Assembly (NCBI RefSeq): GCF_051622035.1
Contig: NC_135365.1
Span: 24,242,001-24,306,000, forward strand
Source of the DNA: Arctopsyche grandis
Taxonomy: Eukaryota; Arthropoda; Insecta; Trichoptera; Hydropsychidae
DNA: 64,000 nt
Reading direction: 5' to 3'
Positions 1-11,444 of the stretch are shown here, piece after piece. The position numbers were made by a program, and so were the translations under genes. Position 1 is the first letter of the stretch. Each line of letters starts with the position of its first letter. The notes below the pieces were generated by a model. That model saw only the letters and a list, made by a program, of their open reading frames with translations. It made no database searches and was not told where the DNA came from.

Positions 1-139
1 CGTTCAATTTCAAGTTACCAATCGTCTCATAGTTTCCACTCCACCTATGTATACAAGAGCGATTAGTGTTTAAAAGTTGAAGTGCTTATTTATATCATTC
101 AGGTCATGTCGATTAATATATTACATTGTATGTTGCTAG

Positions 140-352
140 ATCCGAGTGGTGAATGCGTTCAGACAGGGGTTGGATAGTCGCGGAGCCGACGCGGCCCTCG
201 CCGAGGCTATGCGCAAACAAGCCGTGTTCTCCAAGAGGCTGTCCCAGGCTTCAGCTTCCATTGAATACGTGGACACGGCACCAGAGCTCACCGTGCCCGA
301 GATAGACGTGGAGCGTCTGTCGAGCCATAGTCACACCGAGACGGCAGTTTAA
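140..352 (+). CDS. C-terminal exon of an unidentified gene (partial)
   Basis: A GC-rich open frame runs from a TTGCTAG splice acceptor (AG at 138-139) to a TAA stop at 350-352. It encodes about 70 residues, beginning IRVVNAFRQGLDSR and ending SHSHTETAV. The base composition contrasts sharply with the AT-rich flanks, which supports real coding sequence. No ATG begins the frame (the first in-frame candidate is GTG at 146), so this is a terminal exon with the rest of the gene to the left of the window. The tail is hydrophilic, with no membrane segment and no domain I can name. It could be the cytoplasmic tail of a larger protein, but that is a guess. Candidate poly(A) signals (AATAAA) lie at 525-530 and 828-833. 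Confidence 0.6.
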   Translation: MRVVNAFRQGLDSRGADAALAEAMRKQAVFSKRLSQASASIEYVDTAPELTVPEIDVERLSSHSHTETAV

Positions 353-1614
353 TGACACCTCAGTACTATTGACGACGTCGTGGGCCCACCCGATATAGCA
401 AGATTGGTTTTAACCAGACATGCGCCGACCAATTTGTATTTTATTATGAAATGGTTATTTATTATAATCGGAATTTAAAATAATAATTAATAAAAATAAT
501 AATTAATTGATTAAAATCCAAAAAAATAAATAAATAAATAAAAAAAAAACACTGTACAGTGTGACATTCAGTATTGACTTGTATAATTAAATAATTGGAC
601 TCGGTATGTGAATAGCAGTGTTTTGAGGCAGCAATATGTTGAACGTGTAGCACTTTTGTGCTCGCTCATTTTTTTACTCATGTATATCACATACACAATG
701 TAATTAAACGTTGCGTCACAAAATGGGTACTTCACCCATTATGGATTTGTTACATTTAAATAGTTTATAAAATAGCTCTTATGGAAATTGTATGAATTAT
801 TGATCATTTTCAGTTCGTAGATCGATAAATAAACAGCTCTATCTGACGAGCGTATGATAAAAACAAGCCTAGTGATGATGAAACTCAGGGATGATTCAAT
901 TCATTACGAAAAAAAATCAATGAGACTTCTCAAAGCATATATTTTTATTTCGTGTTTAGTGTTATGAATGCGAGCAGTATGACTTATGTGATAATTATAT
1001 TGTTAAACTAATAAAACGATGATATATTTATATGACGACCGTATCCTGGGTTCAATTCGACGGTCTAAAACTCTGCCGTCCCAGAAAACGGTTCCATATG
1101 CATATACATACATACATATTTCACTCACGTATGCTTTCATTTGAGTGTCTATTATATATATATTTCACAATTAACTCTCTTTCATTGACATCTCAATCTT
1201 TCACAATTTGACAATTGATTGTGTTTTGATTTGATTTTTAATTAAAATTAAAATACTGAACATTTCAGTCAATTTTATAATCGACATAATTAAAAAATAT
1301 CATGATTATCAACAATCAAAAACGCTGAATGGGATCAACGTCGAGAATGATATCTCGTGTTTAACTTATTATCTTATTAAAAAAAAAAAAAAAAACATAT
1401 AATCGGGACCACTTCATGAGTATTGAATGAAGATCCTAATTAATTATTGAATCAAACATGTAATTAAACAAAGCTTTTTTCTTTAGTGCAACCATATTAT
1501 TATTTATACTTAGTATTGAATGATTGTGACTCGTCGATTTGAAAAATTTGACAAAAATAGGAAAAAAATTCATCAAGCAATGTAATTTATTAGATTTTAA
1601 ATATAACTGTATTA

Positions 1615-1824
1615 AGGTCTGTTCATACCCATCCAGCACGACCCGTATCCTGCAGGTGTCATGCAAGTACGGACAGTATTCTTTAGTACATTCTATATGG
1701 ACGCGCATGAATGCGTAAATGCGCATGCGCGCGAATGGAGTATGAATACATCCATATAATGTACCAAAGAATACTATCCGCACTTGCAAGATACGGGTCG
1801 TGCTGGATAGGTATGAACAGACCT
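1615..1824. mobile_element. Palindromic MITE, Harbinger-type (copy 1)
   Basis: A 210-bp foldback element. Its arms start AGGTCTGTTCATACC and pair with the other end (GGTATGAACAGACCT), including the inner GGTACATT/ATTCTTTAG portion. The flanks are TTA at 1612-1614 and TTA at 1825-1827, a 3-bp target duplication typical of PIF/Harbinger. Further copies lie at 11152-11370 and 22066-22277. No coding capacity is visible. Confidence 0.85.
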
Positions 1825-4800
1825 TTATTATTATTATCATTTGGTATTACATACAATCTTTGTTGTTTGTTGTATTGATTCAACGAACGAACGGGTGCGA
1901 ACGGTTTTATTATACATACATTAACAGCTTTCTATAAACATACATATATATATTCTAACGAATATGTTTTTACATCTTCCAAATCTCGTAGAAACACTAT
2001 ACTTATAAGTAAATAATTCATATTATATATTTCTCATAGTATTCGTCTATAGCAATTTTAAATGATACATTCATCTTCTATCTCCGTATACGTACGTACG
2101 CTGTATTTTTAAAATTATACTACACCACCTCACTATACATACATTCGCATGACTTTCAGCACTGTTGTGGCATTACCGTGATGTTCTCCCAAGTGTCTTC
2201 TGTCTTAGGAACACGTATCTAGATTGTAAACCTATCGATAGAATGTTTTAAATAAATTAAATACTATATGCATACAATGTTCTCATTTATACTAAATCGT
2301 ATTCATAATTAGTAGCGATTATAATAACTTGTTGAGAACATATCAATGGTATATCGTCTCCCGTACGCGTATTAGCATCTAATATGCCGTGCGACGGAGA
2401 CACGGTCCAACACCGAGACCCGGTCTGTGAGATTTCTCAGTAGGTTTGTCGCAAATCGAAGACACTTTCGCGAACATCGATCCAATTCTACATTTGCGTG
2501 TTTGTGTGAGCATATTTAGTCGATATTAAAGCATCAATCATCACGTTTATTAATAAGATGATTGTCTGAGTTTCACTTTATTAGGTTAAAATACTACTAC
2601 TATCCTATCTAATTTTCTCTCTTTATATTTTACATAATAATTTACTGTATATATCTACATATATACATACATATGTGCATATATATAAGTTATTGCGATG
2701 ATGCAAAATGTGGCTAAAGTTCAAATAATATATATATACATATGTATATATGTTGTAATTCACAGACAAGTCCACTATGTAGCGAATTTGTGTGCGGATC
2801 AATCACACTTTAGCCGCATTTCGCACATTCGCCGCAAAGTACATAAATGCGTCACTCTCAATATATTATAAGTAGTTATATGAAAATCTTTTCTCCTTAT
2901 CTTTCGTACTACAGACATACATATACAAAAAAAAAATCAACTTAATGATTTATAATAAGAATTTAGCGTAAGTATAGGAGAACGAGTTTTTTAAATTGTT
3001 ATTGAAATGATTGATTTGATTGATCATTCTTCGAATTTAAGTCACATTGTAAAATTGAAACGATCTTTATTTTTGTTATATGTTGTATAAAGGAACTTTT
3101 TTGGAAAAAAAAAATTACACAGTAATTGTTAACTTATTATACGCTACTTACCCTTTAAAATAATCTCCAGAATTGACGTCAGAGCCATAATAGACCCGAC
3201 TTTGAATACGCGTTCTCACAATTGCTTTCAGTTTATGTACCTCATTTGATGCTTCAAACGATGAATAACCTTAGCATTCAATCAGAATCAACGTTGACGC
3301 CATCTTCCACTAATACAATTGAATCATTTCTAAGGTTCTATTTACATACATACATGTTTCGTTATCTAAATTCGACAATTTTTCACGGATGGCGTTGTTC
3401 GCACACTGCCAAAATGCTGAAGTTATTGATCTGATACATTCAAATCGACAGAAGAACTTAATCAATTCGGGTTAATGCTCTCGACGATAGAGGTTACGTA
3501 GATCATGTTCAGGCACACTTATGAACATTGTTTACACATGAAAAATGTTTATCTTAATCTTATTAGTATTTAATAAATTTAAATTAAAAAAAAAAACACA
3601 TTTTTACATATTAATAATGTATATAATTTATCAATTAGTGAAATTACATTAATAATATATAAAAAAAACTAGTCCCAAGGTACCTGACCACTCTTTTCTA
3701 AATTCCGAAGTGTAATGTATTATTTAAAATTAATTTCGATTTTATTGATTTGGTCAGTGGTGTATTTATTCAAAGACTAGTCACACTAAATTATTGCAAA
3801 AGTATTAAAATTATTTTTATTTTTTTTAATAATATCACACCACTGATTTTTTTCTCTCGAATGGAGTGTGTTTAGGTTGACTTCCTTGCAATTTTGCATA
3901 TGTAAAATGTACTCTTGAACCCTTAGCTCACTTTTACGTCGTACGTAGTACTGTAATGAAGCTCGTTCTATATATTTAAATAGATTAATGATTGAATGTG
4001 AGCACAAATCATGCAATAATACTAATTAAAAATAAAAATGCGACTGAAAGATAAGTTCACCCTGCTATATAGTTAGATAAAAAATATATATACAATAACG
4101 ATTAGATGAAGCGTGGATTGGAAGGGATAAAAAGAGGGGTGAAAGAGGCGATGTTGGAATAAAATATTAAATGTGCTTAAGTTTTTAAAAAGAATAAAAA
4201 TATATATAAATAAACGCTTATTTCACTAGAATGTAAAGCCCCATCTCTTCGGAATTTAGAATAGAGTTGATTGTCGATGAAAGAAAACTTAAGAAATGTT
4301 TATTGTTTTCTCGAAAATTATTAAAAAATCTATTTATTTAATTGTAAATATAAATACAAATGTGTTTGTATGTGTGCAAACGGTAAATGTATATATTTTC
4401 CATCGTCACAACATCGGCGTTGATTTAAACTTTCCATTTTGTATCTAATTAAATTGAAAAAAAAACGTTTCGTTCGTTTTGATAAACTTTGGAAACCATT
4501 TGCATTCAACACACACACACACACACACAATTTCAATTTCTTAAATAATAATATATATATGTGTGTGTGCACGTGTGACGAACGTGTGTATGTATGTATA
4601 TAAGTTTATATATTATTATTATAAATATATATATTTATTACTATGCATTTGAATACACCAAATTATGTAAATTTACGCGATATGTATGTACAATGATAAT
4701 TAAATTAAAGAAAAAAAATTAATTAAACTATATCAATTCATTAGGGGACTTTTGTAATGTATTCATAAGATGATGATGATTATTATTATTGAATTGACGA

Positions 4801-5360
4801 ACTGATTTTGTTACATATGTATCAGTTGTGCTAGACTTTTGCCTAATGTTTTTGCATCAAGTCTACAACGCAATGAATTGTAAATAAGATTTTTTGGCAC
4901 CCGTCTGATTCGGCAAAAACGCTCTAACAATGAACCTCATTCGGTATACACACATAAATACCTGTAAATAAACCGGTTACTAATTGATTTGAACTTATCT
5001 ATACACATTTGTATACAAATGAGGTGTTTGTTAGCGTTTTTTGATAAATCAGAGCATCGCTTATCGGACGAGTGTACCAAATTTTTTGAATTTATGTTGC
5101 GATTTTCATTTAACTTCATCGACATGGTCGAAAGGGTATTCGGCAAGTTCTATTATGAACTGTTATATTATGCATTAATAATATTGATATCGTCGATATG
5201 AATATAATGATGAAACGTGCACCGAAATAATAATAAGTAATAACTTTGATCCTCTTTCATTGATTTCGTGATTTCATTTTCAAATTATCAATTGCAAACT
5301 GTTCATATTCCGACACATGCATAAATATACATACACACGAATGGAGATCGTTCCGTTTAC

Positions 5361-5459
5361 GAAGACCAACCCCCACTCCGCGACAAAGATGCGCACTGTA
5401 AGATCGTATACTGAAAGATACTTCTGCGCATCTCACCCAAGGAGTGGGGGTGGGCCTTC
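5361..5459. ncRNA. 99-nt imperfect hairpin, miRNA-precursor-like or mini-foldback
   Basis: The arm ACCCCCACTCC (from 5369) pairs with GGAGTGGGGGT near the other end. An inner GATGCGCA pairs with TGCGCATC, and the apex loop is closed by GTAT/ATAC. The outer GAAG pairs with CTTC. Length and stem layout resemble an animal pre-miRNA, but no known miRNA seed is recognised. A 15-base part, CCCCCACTCCGCGAC, recurs at about 19538 inside the piggyBac element, so a repeat origin is possible. Confidence 0.35.
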
Positions 5460-5884
5460 ATACACAAATGGAACATACTTGTTTATATACATACATACGT
5501 GTGTAAACACACACTTACACATGTGTTTTTAATGATTTGTAGTTAAATAAATGTACAGATTAACAAAACAAAAAAAAAACACGTGTACGATTAATTATTC
5601 TGTATATAATAATTTAATTTAAAATAAAAAGAAGAAATTTTGAAATAAAATTCGAATGCGATTATGTCTAACTAATTGTATAAGTGCACATTCATACAAA
5701 CACATATAAAACATTGTTATCTAGTGAAAAATATTAGTTGTAAAATTAAATAAAGATTTAAATGAATAAAAATTAAATAACGCATTATTTGCTTACCATT
5801 CATATACACGTGTATATATATTTATACATATATATTTACATATATGTATGTACATATGCATATAATATGTGAATGTATGGAAAG

Positions 5885-5979
5885 TGTGCACGCGCGCGCA
5901 ATAGACACGCGCGCGCGCGCGCTCGCGCACGTCTGCGAGCGCGCGTTCGCAACGTTCGCAATTGCGCGCGTGCGCGCAG
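5885..5979. repeat. CG/CA alternating purine-pyrimidine tract
   Basis: About 95 bp of almost uninterrupted CGCGCG and TGCGCG alternation within AT-rich DNA. Such sequence is prone to form left-handed Z-DNA. It is a simple repeat with no coding frame of interest. Confidence 0.8.
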
Positions 5980-6309
5980 ATGATTTTTATTGTTTATTTT
6001 AATTGTTATATTCTTATTAAATAATGTTATTTATATATATCGAATAAATGAGTCGTTCTATTTTCACTGCCGTCATATGGACGAACAATTGTTGTTAAGG
6101 CACTTTTAAATTATTGTTTTTATTTACTTTTTATGTTTTTTTTATTTGTATTTGTATACAAATAAATTAATATTATTATCATTATTATTATTGATTGTTA
6201 CACTTTAGTAATATTTTACAGTTACATACATTATCATAATTTATACGAAGCGCGTCTCATGAAAACTCGAATGCTTTGAAATGAGTTTTAATCAGGCACG
6301 CCTTGTATA

Positions 6310-6311
<2 letters not shown>

Positions 6312-6345
<34 letters not shown>

Positions 6346-6350
6346 TATAT
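6312..6350. repeat. (AT)n microsatellite
   Basis: A run of about 15 AT dinucleotides grading into TATATT repeats. Confidence 0.9.
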
Positions 6351-6923
6351 TGTATTTAACTATATATCTTCAGTATTCAACAAAATTTCATTAAAAAAAA
6401 ATTATAAGAAAGGTAGATTGCTAGCTACACTTTCGATAAATAGTAAAACGCAGGTTCAGTTAGTAATGTACCACCCTGTGAAATAAATAAATTTAAAAAA
6501 AAAAATACCAATTTAACGCTGTGTGCTTGTGTTGCCGGACGCTAAAAAAATTTATCGTGTTTATTGTATTATTTTTTATTTTCAATTATTACTATTTATT
6601 TTATTTATTTGTAATTATTGTAATTTATTTTTTATCGCGTTTATTTCCGATAAAAATTGCCGCATAATCTTTTATGAATTTTTGAATGATCGGTAAAATG
6701 TAATATCAGTATTTTAAGAAGTTTGTACTATTTGTTAAAAGTTTAAATTCAATTCAATGGAACAATTGCTTCTAACCTGAATTCTTATAAATGACATGTT
6801 AATTAAAAAGGCAATTCAGCTAGAATGCTCTCATATACTGATAATTAAATTTATTAATAAAATTATTAAATCAAAGCATAGTCGCTTTTTATTTTCCCAA
6901 AACCTATCAATTCCTATTAGTAT

Positions 6924-7346
6924 TGTTGCGTAGGGGTGAGTGGAGGATCCAAGTGAAAGGCCAAAGTCGTGTCACAGCATTTATTGATGATTAAGGAGAT
7001 ACACACACTGGCAGTGCTCAGTCCAGAATGTCTTGATATCGCCTAAGTATCGCCTTATAAGGGATAGGTCTCTCAGGACATGTTTGACTTCCGATTTGTT
7101 TACCTATTGTTATGGTCACGTACTTGGATATGTATTCCCACGACACTAAGACCCACGGTATGGGTCACTTCTGAGAACTCCATGGGAATGCGACCCAAGT
7201 GCCGCTCCTACGCCATTGTTTAGCTTACTTGCACTTAGTTTGCAGATAATCCTCGAAACTAATTATAACGGTCACACAGTCTCTGGGATGCTACCCGGCC
7301 TAATCCGATTGCAACTAACCGGCGGCTATTTTTAGTATGCGTAACA
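6924..7346 (-). mobile_element. Solo LTR, family 1
   Basis: A 423-bp sequence with TGTTGCGTA at one end and TGCGTAACA at the other (TG...CA in element orientation), flanked by 4-bp direct repeats GTAT at 6920-6923 and 7347-7350. Reverse-complemented, it matches the LTRs at 41782-42193 and 11439-15343, including the AATAAA-bearing stretch near the poly(A) end. No internal retroviral-type genes flank it, so it is a solo LTR. The 4-bp duplication points to Ty3/gypsy-type integration. Confidence 0.85.
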
Positions 7347-7350
7347 GTAT

Positions 7351-8190
7351 TATCCAAATACACACATAAATATATATGTATATTACATTGCTACATAAAC
7401 AAATAACACTAATTTTCGAAATAGTTTTACTTGGGTGACGCCATGTAAAAAAATTTGCACTTCAAATTCTGGTCCAATCTAAGCATTCTTCAAAAGTGCA
7501 TAATGTGGGATTTAGTTTTATAACCTAGAATAATATATGTATGTATGAATGAATAAGTTGGCATACATGAATCGAATGAATGATGAGGTTTGTAGCATGC
7601 AATGTGTCTGAACAGTTAACAGCATTGTGGCTCTCCGCCAAGTAAACAATGTTTTAAACCGCTCAACGAGTATCATTTCACTCTCCCGCCTGTCTCCTAC
7701 AATAATGCACAAAATCACACCGTGAACACTGACAAAAACACACATACATATGTATATACTATACATGCTCATTTGTAAGTGGGCTGCCAGGCGAGTCGTG
7801 GGAGTGCACGCGAATGTAGGAAATTACACCTAAACCACTGACGAAGACACACGTGATCATTTGTACGGCCAGGCGAGTGTGCGGGGATGGAATGAGGGGA
7901 CAATGCGGGGATGGAGAGAGTGGGTGATGCAAATCGACCGCAAAAGCTGTGCATTCTGAAACCGCAACACTAGTTATGAATAATAATTAAATAATTTCAA
8001 ATCTTCACACTTATATACATATTTGTGGAGCGAAACGATGAAATGGCGGTATTGTTGTTAACACAACTGTTTAATATGACCAGCGGGAAGGAAGTAAAGT
8101 AGTAGCCACCAACATGGTCGAATTGGTCCAAACTCACAGGATGGCGACCCAAACTCGACCACGTCGTTAGGGCGGTAATTGGACTATTCG
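7351..8190. other. Intergenic sequence, no gene recognised
   Basis: Mixed-composition DNA, somewhat richer in GC between 7650 and 7960 where GCCAGGCGAG occurs twice. Short open frames on the minus strand show no family resemblance. It may be old transposon debris. Confidence 0.4.
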
Positions 8191-8194
8191 TCAC

Positions 8195-8378
8195 ATTGCG
8201 GTGGTCACAAAGACAATTTTTGCCATGAAAATCGCGAATACACAATATTTGGAACTCAAGTTCTCGTTAGTATGATAGTTATCGTTAATATGATGGACTT
8301 TTCGGCTGCCAGATGTTCGTAATAGAGATTTTAGTGACTTTGTGACGAGTACTTTGTGACCAGTAATCACCGAACCGA
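8195..8378. repeat. Dispersed repeat related to the GGTCAC foldback family
   Basis: The stretch from AGACAATTTTTGCCATG to AATCACCGAACCG is repeated at 27760-27908 with the same order of landmarks (TTCTCGTTAGTATGAT, GATTTTAGTGACTTT). Its right end, AGTAATCACCGAACCG, is the complement of the terminus of the palindromic element at 30454-30740, so the elements probably share ends. Confidence 0.6.
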
Positions 8379-8380
8379 TA

Positions 8381-8412
8381 CCCATATCTCTACCCAGTGG
8401 GTAGAGATATGG
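8381..8412. repeat. Perfect short palindrome
   Basis: CATATCTCTACCCA is followed two bases later by its complement TGGGTAGAGATATG. A second one, GGAGTGGGTA/TACCCACTCC, follows at about 8430-8452. They may be subterminal parts of the adjacent repeat. Confidence 0.6.
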
Positions 8413-8520
8413 ATAAAGATAGAGATAAAGGAGTGGGTAGTACCCACTCCTTTCCTTTTGGGCATCCTTGGGTATAATTCCCTTGAACTTCTCATTAATT
8501 TGTTTTGTTCTCCAGCTTCT

Positions 8521-8743
8521 ACGTGGTAATGCGTGATGCCCGTCATTGTTGGAATAGTTGGTACTTTATGTGCCTAATGATTATGTGCGTGGAAGACATC
8601 ATCATTTGATGGTTGTACCTCCTGCCCGCACAGTACTTTATCGAATGGCTCCTATTCCAAGAACTATCCGACTTCTTAATGAAATCGCTGCTGCTGAGCC
8701 TGAATGTGATATTTTCCACCCTAGTGAGCGCAGATTATTTTAG
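8521..8743 (+). pseudogene. Jockey-like LINE ORF2 C-terminal remnant
   Basis: The frame ending with TAG at 8741-8743 reads ...PPARTVLYRMAPIPRTIR, LLNEI and CDIFHPSERRLF. This matches the tail shape of Jockey/I-type LINE ORF2 proteins: a P..RT block, SPIPR-like block, LLN and DIF. A parallel tail occurs in the LINE piece at 19005-19264. There is no start codon of its own and nothing upstream, so it is a 5'-truncated remnant. Confidence 0.5.
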
Positions 8744-9136
8744 CCTATCCGTCTGGTAGCCTGCGCTCATCCTTATTTTCACAATTGAATGTGATGTATG
8801 AGTGAAATTTTGATTTTATCTCTTCCATCCGGGTTTAGCAGGGATGTTTTGTATTTGCAGCTGGTTCTTAGTTATTGGTACTGACTCTAGGTGCAAGACA
8901 TTATCTACTTTGAATTTTATTACTTGAAATATAGTTTTTTTTATGATTGTGTATAAATGTATTTTTGTTTGTGTATATGTATATATTTTTATTTTTCTCA
9001 TCTCTCTATATTATTTTTCGACTATTGTGGTGCATTAGGGTTTCCTGTAATGCCACAATGGTCCAAACTTAAATAAATACTAATAAATACAGTTGTTATT
9101 AAAAATAATTTATTAATATTATACATAAATGAGTAA
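8744..9136. other. 3' flank of the HARBI1-like gene
   Basis: AT-rich sequence. It includes the AATAAA signal (minus strand, about 9109-9114) for the HARBI1-like gene, roughly 25 bases past its stop codon. No other gene is recognised. Confidence 0.5.
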
Positions 9137-10594
9137 TTATAATCCATTTTCGATGACTTTAATTTCATCACATCCAATATTTCTCGGCAGAGCTATACTA
9201 TTTTGCCAAGGCAAAAGACCTGCACTACTGAAATAATCTGTAAACAGTTCTCTCGTCCTCTTGGGAGTCAGTTGAGTCTGCGTTGACTTTGGCTTTTGCT
9301 CCTTCACCCTCGCACCGGAATAATACTCTGTTGTAAAAGGTTCAACCGACTTCTCGTGCGCTACGAGGAAATTATGCAAAACACAAACGGCTTTTATCAT
9401 AACCATAGCATTGTCTAAATTGGCCATTATAGACCCGTGTAATACAAACCACTTTGCCAATATATTATTCAAAGTTCCCGCATTCCGAGTCCTAGATAGA
9501 CGATCGTTAAACATACGTTTCTTACTATCTAACTTGTGATCAGAGTACGGTCGCATGAGATAGTTCAGGATTGGAAAGCTTCGGTTGCCCAACAGAACGA
9601 AAGGAGCTACCGTATTCGTACCCGGAAGCTCTACGCCCACGGGAACATTCAATTCACTTCTTTCCAGCAAGTCGTACAGGGACGAGGTTTTGAAATTACC
9701 ACCTGTCACTTCCGGAGTGCCTATATCTACGGCGATCAATTTACTGTCAGCGTCTACGATGGCTTGCAGCAAAATTGAAAATGTTTTTGTAGAATTTTTG
9801 TCATTAACTGGGCATTTTATCCGAATGTTCTTGCCGTCGACACATCCGATGCAGTTGGGAAAGTTCCATCTCTCGTAATATCCTTCGGCTACTGAGTACC
9901 ACGTTTCGATCGTAGGCATTGGTAAATATTCATCTTTGAGAGCATCCCATATGGTCATGCAAGTCTCGGTGACAATCTCAGAAACGACCTCCTCGCTTGC
10001 TCCACAGCGTAATGCCAACGATTGAATAGGTTCAGCGAATGTGAGGAACCTTAGACAAAACAAAGACGAGTATAGATAGTTTGTATGAATATTGAAAATT
10101 TGTATGGTGTTTAAATTTTACCGTATCGTTAATGCCAGCCGTTCTACTTGTGATACTTTATTGAGGCTGAAGGTCGTTCTCGATATCTCGTCGTCAACTC
10201 TCGTTAAGAGAACGTCGAAAGTGTGTTTTTTTATTTTTAAATAGTCAAAAAATTTGTCTTCCGCTACGCAAACGGTTCTATGTATAGACTTGAACTCGTC
10301 AAAGCGTAATTTTGAATTAATCGTTGGATCACTCTCTACCGATCGTTTTCTTTTCCTCTTTTTGAATTCTGAAATATTGTCATTCGCTTTAGGGTTATCT
10401 CAGTATGATTTGTCTATTCTATTTCAATGAATAATATTATGATATCAAAGCTATGAAAGTAGTATTTTATTCCATATTATGGTCACTATAAAATCAAATT
10501 TATTACCTGGTAGTGATTGAGGAAATAAAATATCGAATTTTAATGTAGTACTTTCAGATAAAAGTATTGTTTTCATCATCTTCGAACAAGCCAT
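9137..10594 (-). CDS. HARBI1-like protein (Harbinger transposase-derived), catalytic triad broken
   Basis: Three exons join in frame: 10594-10507, 10368-10122 and 10049-9137. All introns are GT-AG, and the product is 415 aa, starting MACSKMMKTILLSES. A basic stretch KKRKRKR (about residues 33-39) could be a nuclear signal. A DDE_Tnp_4/HARBI1 nuclease fold follows: GCVDGKNIRIKCP with the first Asp at about 183, LLGNRSFPILNYLMRPY, RLSRTRNAG and a VCVLHNF block near the C-terminus. In active relatives the second block is LLGDxxF and the third ends in Glu. Here they are Asn (about 267) and Thr (about 304), so only one acidic residue of the triad remains. The frame is otherwise free of stops or frameshifts, and a poly(A) signal follows the stop. 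I see no flanking terminal inverted repeats. This fits a domesticated host gene, though a recently mutated transposon copy is possible. Likely DNA-binding, not cutting. Confidence 0.85.
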
Positions 10595-10640
10595 GTTTGA
10601 CAGTTGTCAAACGTCAAAACTTTTGACCGTAACAACATTC
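10595..10640 (-). promoter_or_regulatory. Cluster of TTTGAC/GTCAAA motifs at the HARBI1-like gene start
   Basis: TTTGACAGTTGTCAAACGTC is followed by AAAACTTTTGACC, directly upstream of the ATG. There are four copies of the heptamer-like core in about 40 bases, in both orientations. Similar motifs precede three other host genes in the window, so this may be a promoter element. Function is inferred only from position. Confidence 0.4.
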
Positions 10641-10821
10641 AAGACGGCCATAAATAAATGCATAAATGCTGTTCGACTTCGTAATTACCAAAACCCATTA
10701 ATTTTCTGCGGAGGGTTTACTATATGATTCGTCATTTTTATTTTTAACATACATTATACATTATAAGTATATAGATGCAGAAGATAAAATCGACTTAGTT
10801 ATGTTTTAATTTTATCTTTAA

Positions 10822-11115
10822 CTAGCTGAACCCTGCATGCGTTGCAATGCCACAATAACGCATGCAATTCCCGTTCTCGTTCCCGTTCCCATTTTTCGGA
10901 ACAACGCAGGCAGCGAACACCCTGGTCGCGACACGAAAACATTCGAAATTATAGCGAATGACACTCATTCCCGTTTTTCCCGTTTCCGTTCCCGTTTTTT
11001 TTTCACAATAATTTTCCCGGCCATGCATTTAACAAATCCTGAAAGTTCCATCGTAATCGCTTCAATGGCTTAGGCGCCTATTCGAGACACACACACACAC
11101 ACACACAGACATTCA
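10822..11115. repeat. Interspersed repeat with CCCGTTCCCGTT runs and a (CA)n tail
   Basis: It begins TAACTAGCTGAACCCTGCAT and contains imperfect CCCGTT(C/T) runs on both sides of a central segment. It ends in about ten CA units and a TATATA tail. The start resembles the common insect repeat opening 'AGCTGAACCCGGCATGCGTTGC', so it is likely the 3' part of a retroelement. The family was not determined. Confidence 0.4.
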
Positions 11116-11151
11116 TTTTTATATATATAGATTTATATCAGGAAGGTCTAA

Positions 11152-11370
11152 AGGTCTGTTCATACCTATTCAGCACGACCTGAATCCTGCAAGTATCCTG
11201 CAAGTACGGACAGTATTATTTAGTACATTCTATATGGACGCGCATGAATGTGTAAATCCGCATGCGTGAATGGAGTATGAATACGTCCATATAATGTACC
11301 AAAGAATACTATCCGCACTTGCAGGACACCTGCAGGATACGGGTCGTGCTGGATAGGTATGAACGGACCT
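11152..11370. mobile_element. Palindromic MITE, Harbinger-type (copy 2)
   Basis: A 219-bp foldback with AGGTCTGTTCATACC arms, flanked by TAA at 11149-11151 and TAA at 11371-11373. It is inserted in the hairpin tail of a SINE: the left flank ends CAGGAAGGTCTAA and the right flank resumes TAACAGGTAGCCCC. Confidence 0.85.
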
Positions 11371-11434
11371 TAACAGGTAGCCCCAATGCGCCTTACTGGC
11401 CAGAAACGTTGTACATTTGATACAAATATTATTA
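11371..11434 (-). mobile_element. SINE 3'-tail fragment split by a MITE
   Basis: TAACAGGTAGCCCCAATGCG followed by CCTTACTGGCC is the tail hairpin found at the ends of the SINEs at 22404, 42730 and 52740. Its other half lies at 11138-11151, left of the MITE. Confidence 0.6.
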
Positions 11435-11444
11435 GTATTGTTAC

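Larger units (their letters stand above)
353..6923. other. Long AT-rich 3' flank with no recognisable gene
   Basis: This stretch holds only very AT-rich sequence, CATA/TATG microsatellites, homopolymer A runs and several AATAAA-like signals. It may include a long 3' UTR of the gene ending at 352, but the real poly(A) site cannot be chosen. Exceptions annotated separately are a MITE at 1615-1824, a hairpin at 5361-5459, a CG-alternating tract at 5885-5979 and an AT repeat near 6312-6350. Short open frames here have AT-driven composition and no family resemblance. Confidence 0.6.

Noticed and set aside
9536-9878. Plus-strand open frames over the HARBI1-like gene
   Set aside because: Shadow frames of the strongly supported minus-strand exon 3.
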